Origin: Chromobacterium haemolyticum
GTDB taxonomy: Bacteria; Pseudomonadota; Gammaproteobacteria; Burkholderiales; Chromobacteriaceae
DNA length: 64,000 nt
Assembly (NCBI RefSeq): GCF_002081825.1
Contig: NZ_MUKU01000015.1
Span: forward strand, 1 to 64,000
Direction: 5' to 3'
Position 1 is the first letter of the stretch. Every line of letters starts with the position of its first letter. Positions 46,949 through 56,300 of the stretch are shown piece after piece. The notes beneath the pieces were generated by a model that made no database searches, was not told where the DNA came from, and saw only the letters and a list, made by a program, of their open reading frames with translations. The position numbers and the translations under genes are program-made.

Positions 46949-47581
46949 ATGTCCACCATCACCGACCTAAAATATCTGAAGATCGTGCTGGAGACGGCGT
47001 TACTGACCGCGCAGGAACCTCTGTCGGTTGCCATGCTCAAAAAGCTGTTCACCGAAGAGGTGAAAGCCGCGTTGATCAACGACATCCTCGACGATATCCA
47101 GAGCGACTGGAGAGGCAAGGGCGTCGAACTGGTCAAATTGGCGTCGGGATGGCGCTTTCGCGCCCGAGCGGAGTTCACGCCATACTTGAACCGCTTGAAC
47201 CCGGAAAAGCCGCCGCGTTACTCGCGCGCGGTAATGGAAACCTTGGCGATCATCGCCTACAAACAACCTGTGACCCGTGGCGATATCGAAGCGATACGCG
47301 GCGTATCGGTGTCCACCGGCGTGATCCAGACTCTGCTGGAACGCGGCTGGATCGAAGTCATCGGCCACAAGGACGTACCCGGCAGGCCGGGCTTGTATGC
47401 CACTACCCGAAAATTCTTGGACGACTTGGGCTTTGTCTCGCTCAAGGATCTGCCGCCATTGGCGGAGCTGGGAAGCCTGGTAGTGCCCGAGGCGGCGCCT
47501 AGGGATCAAGGCCCGGCAGCGGCCACAGACGACATCCCCCTCGACGATGAGGCGGATAATTTCGAGCCCATCGCAGAATAA
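46949..47581 (+). CDS. scpB: Segregation and condensation protein B
   Basis: A 210-residue partner of ScpA in the SMC complex. Two winged-helix domains are visible: [25 protein letters not shown] at the start and [33 protein letters not shown] in the middle, then [25 protein letters not shown]. The acidic C-terminal tail is variable in the family. The start [11 protein letters not shown] is preferred over an upstream in-frame codon at 46928. It precedes rluB by 45 bp. Confidence 0.94.
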   Translation: MSTITDLKYLKIVLETALLTAQEPLSVAMLKKLFTEEVKAALINDILDDIQSDWRGKGVELVKLASGWRFRARAEFTPYLNRLNPEKPPRYSRAVMETLAIIAYKQPVTRGDIEAIRGVSVSTGVIQTLLERGWIEVIGHKDVPGRPGLYATTRKFLDDLGFVSLKDLPPLAELGSLVVPEAAPRDQGPAAATDDIPLDDEADNFEPIAE

Positions 47582-47626
47582 CATCGACATTCTGCCGGTT
47601 GCTCGCACGGAAAGAGCAAAGCACAT

Positions 47627-49018
47627 ATGTCTAAAGGACAACGCAATCACGCCCGCCAGCCGGTGGCGCGTGTCAAAGGTCGCGAAACATCCCAAGCGCG
47701 CCAGCCGGGCACGGGCGGCGTTCAGCCGCGCGGCAAGACCCAGGGCGGCACGATCACGAGCCGTAACGGCCAGGCGGATCCCAGCGGTCGTCAGGGCCAG
47801 CCCGGCGGCAAAGGCCGCAGCGGCGGCCAGGGCGGCCGCGCGCCGCGAGACGCCTACGGCAACCCGCTGATGCACGAGGGTACGCCGCTGTTCAAGATGA
47901 GCCGCCGCGAGCAGGAACAGCAACGGATGCAGCAGGCGCAAGGCCGCAACAAGCCGACTTACCAGCGCGACAGCAATGGCGACGTCAACGGCAATGTGGC
48001 GCTGGATCACGAACGCCGCTTCGGCAACAAAAACGCCGCCGCGCCGGCCGGCCAGCCGGCCGCGGGCAAGAACGGCGCGCCGCCGCGCCAGGGCAAGCCC
48101 GACGGCGGCAAGCCGCAATTGGTGCAAAAAGCCAAGAAGCTGCGCTTGCGCAGCCCCAACCAAGACATCAAGGACAAGGCCAAGCGCTTGCGCGAAGTCC
48201 GCGTGGATCTGGACGATATCGAACCGGTGCGACTGCAAAAAGCGCTGGCGGCGTCCGGCGTCGGCTCGCGTCGCGAGATGGAAGAATGGATTGAGGCCGG
48301 CCAGGTCACCGTCAACGGCAAGAAAGCCAGCCTGGGCGACCGAGTCGGCCCGCGCGACCGCGTAATGGTGAAGGGCGACCAGATCAAGCTGAAATGGCCG
48401 GACCGCCTGCCGCGCGTGATCATGTATCACAAGGAAGAAGGCGAAATCGTCAGCCGCGACGATCCGGAAGGCCGCGTCACGGTGTTCGACCGTCTGCCGC
48501 AGGCCAAATCCAGCCGTTGGGTGGCGATAGGCCGTCTGGACGTCAATACTTCGGGTCTGTTGCTGATCACCACCAGCGGCGAACTGGCCAACCGCATGAT
48601 GCACCCCAGCTTCGAGGTGGAGCGGGAGTATTCGGTGCGCGTGCTGGGCGAGTTGACCCCGGAAATCATGAAGCAGATGACGGCCGGCGTGGAGCTGGAA
48701 GACGGCGAAGCGCGTTTTGACCGCGTCTTCCAGAAAGGCGGCCCGGAAGAGGCGGCCAACCAATGGTTCAACGTGGTGATCAAGGAAGGCCGCAATCGCG
48801 AAGTGCGCCGCATGTTCGAGCATTTCGGTTTGACGGTTAGCCGCCTGATCCGGGTGCGTTTCGGCAATATCGGCTTGCCCCCGCGCTTGAAGCGCGGTCA
48901 GTTTTACGAACTGAACTCCGCTGAAGTGGCCGCGGTAATGAAGTGGTCCAATCTGACCGTCACCGGCGGCAAGAAGGCGGCGCCGGTCAAGAAGGCCTCG
49001 GCCAAGGCGCACCGCTGA
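47627..49018 (+). CDS. rluB: 23S rRNA pseudouridine synthase RluB with long disordered N-terminus
   Basis: The 463-residue product is a pseudouridine synthase. An S4 RNA-binding domain (VRLQKALAASGVGSRREMEEWIEAGQVTVNGKKASLGDRV, about 199-245) precedes the RsuA/RluB catalytic domain, with the nucleophilic Asp in AIGRLDVNTSGLLLIT and EGRNREVRRMFEHFGLTVSRLIRVRFGNI downstream. The first 190 residues are low complexity, rich in Gly, Gln, Arg, Lys and Asn, much longer than the E. coli N-terminus. The family modifies U2605 of 23S rRNA in E. coli. It lies downstream of scpB, a common pairing. Confidence 0.92.
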   Translation: MSKGQRNHARQPVARVKGRETSQARQPGTGGVQPRGKTQGGTITSRNGQADPSGRQGQPGGKGRSGGQGGRAPRDAYGNPLMHEGTPLFKMSRREQEQQRMQQAQGRNKPTYQRDSNGDVNGNVALDHERRFGNKNAAAPAGQPAAGKNGAPPRQGKPDGGKPQLVQKAKKLRLRSPNQDIKDKAKRLREVRVDLDDIEPVRLQKALAASGVGSRREMEEWIEAGQVTVNGKKASLGDRVGPRDRVMVKGDQIKLKWPDRLPRVIMYHKEEGEIVSRDDPEGRVTVFDRLPQAKSSRWVAIGRLDVNTSGLLLITTSGELANRMMHPSFEVEREYSVRVLGELTPEIMKQMTAGVELEDGEARFDRVFQKGGPEEAANQWFNVVIKEGRNREVRRMFEHFGLTVSRLIRVRFGNIGLPPRLKRGQFYELNSAEVAAVMKWSNLTVTGGKKAAPVKKASAKAHR

Positions 49019-49029
49019 GCGTGCGCGCC

Positions 49030-49521
49030 ATGTTGTGGAGCCTGGCTGCCCGCGCCTGGTCGCGTTTGCGCGGCGCGTCGCCGGCACTTGAGACGGCTCC
49101 GCCGGCGACAGGCAAGCGTCAGCGCGCCGCCATCGCCATCGTCGACGGCGGGCGCATCTTGCTGATGCATCGTGTCAAACCCGGCAAGGACTATTATGTT
49201 TTGCCGGGCGGCGGCATCAAGCGCCGTGAGACTGCCGCCATCGCCTGTGTGCGCGAGACGCGCGAGGAAACCGGGCTCAACGTTCGTCTGGGCGGCAGGC
49301 TGTGCGTGTTGGACGCCAAGGATAGGGTTGAGCACGTGTTCCTGGCGGCCAGCCACGCCGGGGAGCTCAGACTGGGCGGACCGGAGTTGACCAAGATGGG
49401 GCCTGACAATCTTTACGAGCTTGAGTGGCTGGACCGCGAGCAGCTGCGGCGGGTCAAGCTGAAGCCCAAGGGCTTGCTACCGCATTGCCTGGCCTTGTTG
49501 GAACCCGCCGCCGGCCGTTGA
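49030..49521 (+). CDS. NUDIX hydrolase
   Basis: A 163-residue NUDIX protein. The full NUDIX box GX5EX7REXXEEXG occurs as GGIKRRETAAIACVRETREE (continuing TGL). The fold begins with RAAIAIVDGGRILLMHRVKPGKDYYVLPGGG. About 30 N-terminal residues are Ala/Arg-rich. The substrate is undefined. ATG 49030 or a GTG at 49021 directly after the rluB stop codon could be the start, so it is probably coupled to rluB. Confidence 0.85.
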   Translation: MLWSLAARAWSRLRGASPALETAPPATGKRQRAAIAIVDGGRILLMHRVKPGKDYYVLPGGGIKRRETAAIACVRETREETGLNVRLGGRLCVLDAKDRVEHVFLAASHAGELRLGGPELTKMGPDNLYELEWLDREQLRRVKLKPKGLLPHCLALLEPAAGR

Positions 49522-49553
49522 GGCTGGCGTTTTTCATGGATGGATGGACGAAG

Positions 49554-50108
49554 ATGAGCAAGGCGTTTACCAAGGAAAACGACGAGGCGGAAGAAGATCT
49601 TCCGGCTGAGCGGCGTCTGCCCGCCTCCACTAAGAACTACATCACGCCCGGCGGCTGGCAGCGCTTGAAGGATGAGCTCTATCACCTGGTCAACCGCGAG
49701 CGGCCGGAGATGGTGCAGGTTGTGAACTGGGCGGCCAGCAACGGCGACCGTTCGGAGAACGGCGACTATCTTTACGGCAAGCGCCGCCTGCGCGAGATAG
49801 ACCACCGCATCCGTTTTCTAACGAAGCGTCTGGAAATCGCCGAAGTGGTGGATCCGGAAACGCGGGAGGCGACCGACCAGGTGTTTTTCTCCGCCACTGT
49901 GCTGATAGAACGCGGCGATGGCAGCGAGCAATTATTGCGCATCGTCGGCGTCGACGAGATTGATTTGGCGCGCGGCCGCATCAGCTGGATCTCGCCTATC
50001 GCGCGGACGTTGTTGAAGGCGCGCGAAGGCGACTCGGTGTTGTTTCGCGGGCCGGACGGCGACGAAGACATCGAGGTGCTGGAAGTGCGTTACGAACGCA
50101 TAGACTAA
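49554..50108 (+). CDS. greB: Transcription elongation factor GreB
   Basis: A 184-residue Gre factor that rescues backtracked RNA polymerase by stimulating cleavage in its active site. The N-terminal coiled coil (YITPGGWQRLKDELYHLVNRERPEMVQVVNWAASNGDRSENGDYLYGKRRLREIDHRIRFLTKRLE) has acidic tip residues in GDRSENGDY. The C-terminal FKBP-like domain ends in VLEVRYERID. GDYLYGKRRLREID distinguishes GreB from GreA. About 30 extra N-terminal residues precede the family core. It is the last gene of the scpA-to-greB run. Confidence 0.93.
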   Translation: MSKAFTKENDEAEEDLPAERRLPASTKNYITPGGWQRLKDELYHLVNRERPEMVQVVNWAASNGDRSENGDYLYGKRRLREIDHRIRFLTKRLEIAEVVDPETREATDQVFFSATVLIERGDGSEQLLRIVGVDEIDLARGRISWISPIARTLLKAREGDSVLFRGPDGDEDIEVLEVRYERID

Positions 50109-50130
50109 GGTTTTTCGCAGACGCTAGGGA

Positions 50131-50164
50131 GAACGGCCCGGACATCAGTCCGGGCCGTTTTCTT
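50131..50164 (+). terminator. Terminator after greB
   Basis: AACGGCCCGGA pairs with TCCGGGCCGTT around a 6-nt loop, followed by TTCTTATTT. It also faces the convergent zinc-ribbon gene. Confidence 0.88.
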
Positions 50165-50180
50165 ATTTGGCGGAGCGGAA

Positions 50181-50450
50181 TCAGTCCAACAGCTTGCGCA
50201 GCCAGCCATGCTTGCCGCCGTGATGGCCTCCGTGGCGGCTGTCCCGACGGCGCTCGTCGTCATGGCCGCGACCATGCGCGGACGGCGCGTAGGCGGCGGG
50301 GGGCGCCGAGGATGCAGGGGCCTGAGTTTGCAATAAGCGCTCAAGCTGGCCGGGGGCCAGCCAGACTCCGCGGCATTGCGGGCAGTAATCGATGGCGACG
50401 GACAGACGCTCGCCCATCAGCAGGGTGACTTGGCAACTGGGACAATTCAT
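50181..50450 (-). CDS. Small zinc-ribbon (TFIIB-type) protein
   Basis: An 89-residue protein with a zinc ribbon of the zf-TFIIB family: MNCPSCQVTLLMGERLSVAIDYCPQCRGVWLAPGQLERLL, with two CxxC knuckles. After an Ala/Pro linker the C-terminal part is His/Arg/Gly-rich (HGRGHDDERRRDSRHGGHHGGKHG), ending in WLRKLLD. The function is not established. GAGGAG lies 6 nt before the ATG. It converges on greB. Confidence 0.85.
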   Translation of the reverse strand: MNCPSCQVTLLMGERLSVAIDYCPQCRGVWLAPGQLERLLQTQAPASSAPPAAYAPSAHGRGHDDERRRDSRHGGHHGGKHGWLRKLLD

Positions 50451-50547
50451 GGCGTGCTCCTCGGCGCGCCGGAGCGGCGCGGTGGGTCTGGGAAATGCGC
50501 AGGCAGGGCCTCGCCAGCGCATTGCAAACCATGAAGCGGCTACAGGG

Positions 50548-51015
50548 TCAAGTTTTGCCGCGCGGCGGCGCGTCGTCGGGACGCGATTGCGCGGCCAGGG
50601 TGCGGTTGATCTGCATCCAGCCGGCGGTGGCCGGCTTGCCGGTTTGCTCAAACGCCGCTTGCAGCAATTTCAGTTGCTCGCGGTGAAGGGCTTCCTCCAG
50701 CTTGCGTCCTTCTAGGGTCAGCGTCAGCTGCTTGACCCGCTTGTCGTGCTGCGCGGCCACGCTTTGCACCAGCGCCATTTCCAGCAGTTGGCGCAGCGGC
50801 ATATTGATGGCCTGCTTGGTCACGCCCAGCGCAGCCAGCAGATCCTTGACCGACAAACCGGGGTAGCGGGCGACGAAGAACAGGATGCGGTGGTGCACGC
50901 GAGCCAGGCCTCGTTTGGCCAGCATTTCATCCGGTTTATCGGTGAAAGCTTTGTAGGCATGGAAGAAGGCTTCCATGGCGGCGCGCATGTCATCGGACGG
51001 AGATAGGTCAGCCAT
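50548..51015 (-). CDS. MarR-family transcriptional regulator
   Basis: A 155-residue winged-helix regulator. HHRILFFVARYPGLSVKDLLAALGVTKQAINMPLRQLLEMALVQSVAAQHDKRVKQLTLTLEGRKLEE contains the recognition helix and the DKR wing. The C-terminal tail is Ala/Arg-rich. It is divergent from a PLP-dependent aminotransferase with 74 bp between starts, which contains a perfect dyad (51048-51062), so it probably controls that gene and itself. The ligand is unknown. Confidence 0.87.
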   Translation of the reverse strand: MADLSPSDDMRAAMEAFFHAYKAFTDKPDEMLAKRGLARVHHRILFFVARYPGLSVKDLLAALGVTKQAINMPLRQLLEMALVQSVAAQHDKRVKQLTLTLEGRKLEEALHREQLKLLQAAFEQTGKPATAGWMQINRTLAAQSRPDDAPPRGKT

Positions 51016-51047
51016 GTTGACGGAACCTGCTGTGGTCGGTAGATTGA

Positions 51048-51062
51048 GTCAATATTATTGAC
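51048..51062. promoter_or_regulatory. Candidate MarR operator
   Basis: GTCAATATTATTGAC is a perfect 6-3-6 inverted repeat in the spacer between the divergent marR-type and aminotransferase genes. Two promoter-like TTGA hexamers overlap it. Confidence 0.55.
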
Positions 51063-51089
51063 ATTAGTAAGAAAGCTGCGGACAAGCAT

Positions 51090-52259
51090 ATGCAGAGTAC
51101 CATGTTTTCAGAGCGCATCGAACGGCTCAGCGGCTCGCTGATCCGGGAAATACTGGCGGCGGCGCAACAGCCGCAGATGATCTCTTTCGCCGGCGGCCTG
51201 CCGGCCAGCCAGTGCTTGCCGACCTTGGATTTTACCGGGATGCCGGCGGCCATGGCGCAGTACGGGGCCAGCGAAGGGGAGCCGGAGTTGCGCGAGCTGA
51301 TCGCGGAGCAAGCGCGGCATATGGGTATAAGCTGCGAGGCTGAGCAGGTGTTGGTGCTGTCCGGTTCGCAGCAGAGCATCGATTTGTGCGCCAAGCTGTT
51401 CATCGACCCCGGCACGCCGGTTGTGACCGAAGGGCCGACTTATCTCGCGGCCTTGCAGGCTTTCAAGCTGTTCGGCGCCCGCGTTCATGCGGTGGGGCAA
51501 CGGGACGGCAGGCTGGAGCCGCAGGCCTTGGCCGCAGCGTTGGAACAGGCGCGGCCGCGCTGCTGTTACCTGATACCCAGTTTTCAGAACCCGGCGGGCA
51601 GCTGTTACAGCGCTGAAGACCGACAAGCGCTGGCGGCCGCCATCGACGCCGCAGGCGTGCCCTTGATCGAAGACGATCCTTACCGCGCGCTCAGTTACGA
51701 CGGCGAAGCGCCGGCGCCGCTGGTCAGCCATTTGAAGAACGCGCCGTGGATTTACTCCGGCTCCTTTTCCAAAACCCTGGCGCCTGGGCTGCGCGTTGGT
51801 TTCCTGATCGCTTCGCCGGAGCTGTACCCCTATTTGATGCGCCTGAAGCAGGCGACCGATCTGCACACCAACCGTCCGGCGCAGTGGTTCATCGCCCGTC
51901 AGTTGCGGGATCCCGGCCATGAGCAGCGTTTGTTGGATCTGCGCGAGGTGTATCGCGTAGGACGCGATGCGATGCAGGCGTCGCTGCAGCGGCATTTCGC
52001 AGATTTGGCCGATTGGCAGCTGCCGCAAGGCGGGCTGTTTTTCTGGCTCAAACTGAAGCAGCTTAGGGATACCCGCAAGTTGCTGCCGTTGGCTTTGCAG
52101 CAGAATGTCGCCTTCATGCCGGGCGAAGCCTTCTTTCCCGAGCCGGAACAGAATCTCGGCTATGTGCGCCTGAATTTCAGCCACGCCTCGCCGGAGCGCA
52201 TCGAGATAGGCATCGCCAGACTGGCGGCTTTGCTGCGCTCTCAGGCCGTCGAGGAGTAA
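51090..52259 (+). CDS. PLP-dependent aminotransferase, fold type I (2-aminoadipate/MocR-like class)
   Basis: A 389-residue aminotransferase. The N-terminal MISFAGGLPASQCLP is typical of the 2-aminoadipate aminotransferase group (LysN/ARO8-like). The PLP lysine is in YSGSFSKTLAPGLRVGF; the phosphate and ring contacts are in SGSQQSIDL and EDDPYRALSYDG. No GntR-type DNA-binding domain is attached, so it is an enzyme rather than a MocR regulator. The amino donor is not determined. It is divergent from a MarR regulator gene. A second in-frame ATG (MFSERIE) is an alternative start. Confidence 0.87.
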   Translation: MQSTMFSERIERLSGSLIREILAAAQQPQMISFAGGLPASQCLPTLDFTGMPAAMAQYGASEGEPELRELIAEQARHMGISCEAEQVLVLSGSQQSIDLCAKLFIDPGTPVVTEGPTYLAALQAFKLFGARVHAVGQRDGRLEPQALAAALEQARPRCCYLIPSFQNPAGSCYSAEDRQALAAAIDAAGVPLIEDDPYRALSYDGEAPAPLVSHLKNAPWIYSGSFSKTLAPGLRVGFLIASPELYPYLMRLKQATDLHTNRPAQWFIARQLRDPGHEQRLLDLREVYRVGRDAMQASLQRHFADLADWQLPQGGLFFWLKLKQLRDTRKLLPLALQQNVAFMPGEAFFPEPEQNLGYVRLNFSHASPERIEIGIARLAALLRSQAVEE

Positions 52260-53346
52260 GCCGCCGCTCAGGTCTCCGCGCACTCCGCGCCTTAAGCGGA
52301 ACCGCGCCGCCTCGCCCATGAGGCGGCGCTTCACACTCTCTTCCCGCCATCCGGCCTCGGTTCGCTTTCCCCTTCTATCCTTCCGTCTGTCCGTCCTACC
52401 TGCATCATTAAGAAAATTAAATATGTCATGGGCATTGGTTGAGATCCGAACTTTATGACGATTATGCCTGCGCCGGCTGTTTCGCTATCGGACGTCATTC
52501 TTATATTTATTTTCTTTAATAAAATATTTGCCGATATTGGATCAATTAATTGAACAACCACTGGTGGTTTATGCCGTAATTGTCAGGCCGATTGAGATTT
52601 AATTGATCGACCTCGGCGTTATTTTTATAGGTCCATCCGCGGTGCTTAAATCTTTGATATCGCCGCGAAAATCCGTACTCAAAAAATATAAGCCGTAAAT
52701 CGGCTGAAGTGGTAACTGGCAGTTCGGGGGATGCTTTTCCTAGAGGTCTTTCAGTATAGTGCTGACGCTTAATTCTTCCCGTATGGGATTTTTTGAATTG
52801 ATGCGATCAATTAAATCTATACGAAAACAATTTGAGCGTCAATATTCATTGCGTTTTCCTGGTTTTGGACGACACGGGGAAATAGATATGCAAAGCGTAA
52901 AGCAATGCTGATTCGCAATGGTTTGATCGCTGAAATGATATCGAATCATCTCAAAAGAAAGTCCGATTACGGCGCATGAGACACACTGTAAATCCTATTC
53001 TCTTGATTCAAACGCTGCTTAGGCAAATCGCCGCGCACGCGTCACGCATCCTGACGTGAAAACGAAGGGATGATCCTCTCCAGCCTGTCGAAGAAACGGT
53101 TTCGACAGGGCGGAATATATCAAAACAGCAAGGCTGCTTCTTGAATGGGGCGGGCTAAGGCCCGGCCCGTATTTAAGGTCCTCGCGCTCGTTGCGGCATT
53201 CGTCGCGGCTGAGAGCGTGACCGGGCGACGGCGCAAGTCGGCCCAGCGAGGGGGAAGCGACGACTCGATTTAGGCCGTACGGGCTTGTTTCGATGGGCGC
53301 TCGCCCCGTCTTTCCGGAGCAGTTGTCGATACATGGAGGTCAGGCA
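52260..53346. other. AT-rich gene-poor leader region of the NRPS-PKS locus
   Basis: No gene is supported here. Bases 52,400-53,000 are markedly AT-rich compared with both flanks. Structures seen: the palindrome TCAATTAATTGA (52542-52553); the octamer GATCAATT or its complement at 52540, 52601 and 52805; the dyad AATTGAT-GCG-ATCAATT (52796-52812); and a 9-bp inverted repeat CCTGTCGAA/TTCGACAGG (53084-53109). A promoter for the cluster probably lies within, but no -35/-10 pair stands out. Confidence 0.55.
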
Positions 53347-56300
53347 ATGTATTCCTCATCCGAGGTCGCATCGCGGCGGAAATCCGCCGCTGACAAGTTC
53401 GGAGTTCATCATGCTTTTCCGCATCGCGAAGCGCTGAGCATCGCCCGGCAGTTGCTGTGGCGGGCGGAGGCGAGTCCCGATCGCCTCGCCTACGCGTCGG
53501 CCGATCCGGTGAAAAACGTCGCGCTGAGCTATGCGGCGCTGTGCGAACGGGCATCCGGCATCGCCGCGCGTCTGGCGCAAGCGACCGAGACAGGCGATCG
53601 CGTGATGCTGGTCTATCAGGAACCTCTCGATTTCCTTCCGGCCTTCTTCGGCTGCTGCCTGGCCGGCGTGATTCCCGTGCCGGTGGCGCCCCGTCACGGC
53701 CGGGACACGATGCTTGCGATCGCAGAGGACTGCGGCGCGGTCATCGCGCTGACGGCCGAGGCGCGCGACGCCTTGCCTGGCCTGCGCTGGATGCGCACGG
53801 ACGAGACAGAGGGCGCCGCGCCTTTCCTGCGCGCCGCGGACGAAGGCAGTCCGGTTTTGCTGCAGTACACCTCGGGCTCTACGCGTACGCCGCAGGGCGT
53901 CGTGGTCACGCAGACCGGGCTGTGGGCGACGATAGACGATCTTGATCGTGGCGCGATGCACGACGCGGACAGCGTGATGATCAGCTGGCTGCCGTACTTT
54001 CACGACATGGGTCTGGTGTACGGCATTCTCACCCCCTTGCAATGCGGTTTTCCCGCCTATTTGATGGCGCCGGAGAAATTCGTCGCCCAGCCCATGTCCT
54101 GGTTGCGCGCCATAGAGGCGAGGCGGGGCACCCACACCGCCGCGCCGAATTTCGCTTATGCCTTGTGCGCGGACCGCGCGGCGGATCTCGCGCCCGGGAC
54201 CGATCTGTCGTCGCTGCGTTACGCGCTGAACGGCGCGGAACCCGTGCGCTGCGACACGGTGCGCCGCTTCGAGGCGGCCTTCGCGCCGTTTGGACTGAAG
54301 CCGTCCGTGGTGGCGCCGGGCTACGGCCTGGCCGAGGCCACGCTGAAAGTGACCGCCGGCCGATGCGGCGAGGGCACGCGGGGCGTGCGCTTCGGGCGAG
54401 ACGCGCTGGCGCGAGGCAGGGTGTCGCCGGAGGCGGACGGGGTTGAATTGGCGGCCTGCGGCTCGAGTCTGATCGATACGCGTGTCCGGATTGTCGATCC
54501 GGAGACGAGGGAGCCGTGCGCGGCGGATGTCGTCGGCGAAATCTGGGTGGCGGGAAGCACGGTTGCCGACAGCTACTGGCGCCGCCCTGAGGAGTCGCGC
54601 GAGATCTTCGGCGCGAGGCTGGCCGATGACGACGGCGCCTGGTTGCGAACTGGCGATCTTGGTTTTCTGTACGACGGCGATCTGTTCGTAACCAGCCGGC
54701 TGAAGGATTTGATCATCGTCGGCGGGCGGAATTTTTACAGCCACGATCTCGAAGACACCGTGTCGGCCTGCCACCCGTCCATTCGAATGGGGCGCGTATT
54801 CGCCGCCGCTGTCGACGGTGAGGAGGGCGAAGGAGTTTTGATCGGCGCGGAGGTGCGCGGCGGCTGCGAGGAGGAGGATGCCCGCGAGATCCTGTCGGTG
54901 ATTCGCGCGGCGCTTGCGCGGGAACACGGCGTGGCGCCGGCGCGCGTCGCGCTGCTGCGGCGCGGCAGCATTCTGCGTACGTCCAGCGGCAAAACCCGGC
55001 GCAGCGCCACCCGCGACGCGCTGCTGCGCGGCGAGCTGAGCATCGTCGCCGACGACGCGGCCGACGCGGCCGACGACGCGATTCTCGCCGAGATCTCGAG
55101 TTTTGTGCCCGGCGCGGCGGCGGCACCCGACGCCAGGCTGATTGATCTGGGGCTGGATTCGTTGTCGGCCGCGCGGCTTGCCTCCATGGCGCGGGCGCGT
55201 CACGGCGTGGAATTGTCGTTCGCGACCCTGTTCGCGCTCTCGGCCGAGCAACTGAGGCGCGAGATCGCCGCCGCCGGAGCCCAGTTTGCCGGGGCCGCCG
55301 CGCCCGTTTCGGTTCGGGGCTACGCGGCGGGTGAGCCGTTCGAGCTGTCCGAGATGCAGCAAGCTTATTGGATAGGCCAGCAGGGCGGCGTGCCGCTGGG
55401 CAGTGTGTCGCCGCACATCCGAGTGGACTTCGAGATCGACGCCGCGCGCGCGCCGGAACTGGGCCGGCGTCTAGCGAGCCTGGTCGCGCGCCATCCGTCT
55501 TTGCGGATGACGGTGGGCGCCGACGGGCGCGGGGTGTTCGACGCGCTCGCTTACGATCCTTTGCTGCCGCCGCAGGATTTGCGCGGACTCGATGCGGCGG
55601 AGGCCGCCGAACGTCTGGAGGCGACGCGCGCGAGCCTGGCCGAGCGTGACGGACCGCCCGTGGTCGCGGCGGTGACCCGTCTGACGGACAGCACGGCCAT
55701 CCTGCACATGCGGCTCAGCTTGTTGGCTGGAGATCTGCGCAGTTTTCTGCAACTGATGGCCGAACTGGCGCACGGAGCGACCGGCGATGTTCCCGCGCAA
55801 CTCATTACGCCGATGACGCAGGCGATGCCGACCGGCGAGCAGCGCGAGGCTTGCTTGCGTCGGGTGGAAGCCATCGTGCCCGCGCCTGAATTGCCGATGA
55901 AAATGGCGCTGGCCGACGTGGCCGAACCGCGCTTCGCCGACCGCCGCCGTGAATTGCCCGCCGCCCTGTCCGCCGCCTTGGCGGCGCGCGCGCAGGGGCT
56001 TGGGATCACGCTGACTTCGCTGTGCATCGCCGCCTTCGCCGACACCTTGCGGCTGTGGACGGCGGCGCACGCGTTCACGCTCAATGTGACCTGCAACACG
56101 CGGGCGGAGCAGGCCGGGCAGGCGATAGGCGATTACACCAGCAACGCCTTGCTGTCGCTGAGCGAGCGCCATGAGTCGTTTGCCGCGTTCGCGCAGGAGG
56201 TGCAGCGGCAAGTGTGGGCGGATCTGGACGCTCCTTGGTGCTCTGGGGTGTCTATCCTGCGCGAGTTGAGCCGCCGCAACGGCGCGCCCGTATTGATGCC

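Noticed and set aside
52331-52561. A 76-codon minus-strand frame in the AT-rich region
   Set aside because: No ribosome site, no family, mixed composition; it crosses the palindromes described there.
52905-52979. A 24-codon plus-strand frame (MLIRNGLIAEMISNH...)
   Set aside because: Too short, without a clear ribosome site or similarity; could be a leader peptide, but nothing supports it.
53084-53109. Possible lux-box for a CviR-type quorum regulator
   Set aside because: The dyad spans 26 bp, whereas lux boxes are about 20 bp with a different core (CTG...CAG pattern). Kept only as a generic dyad.
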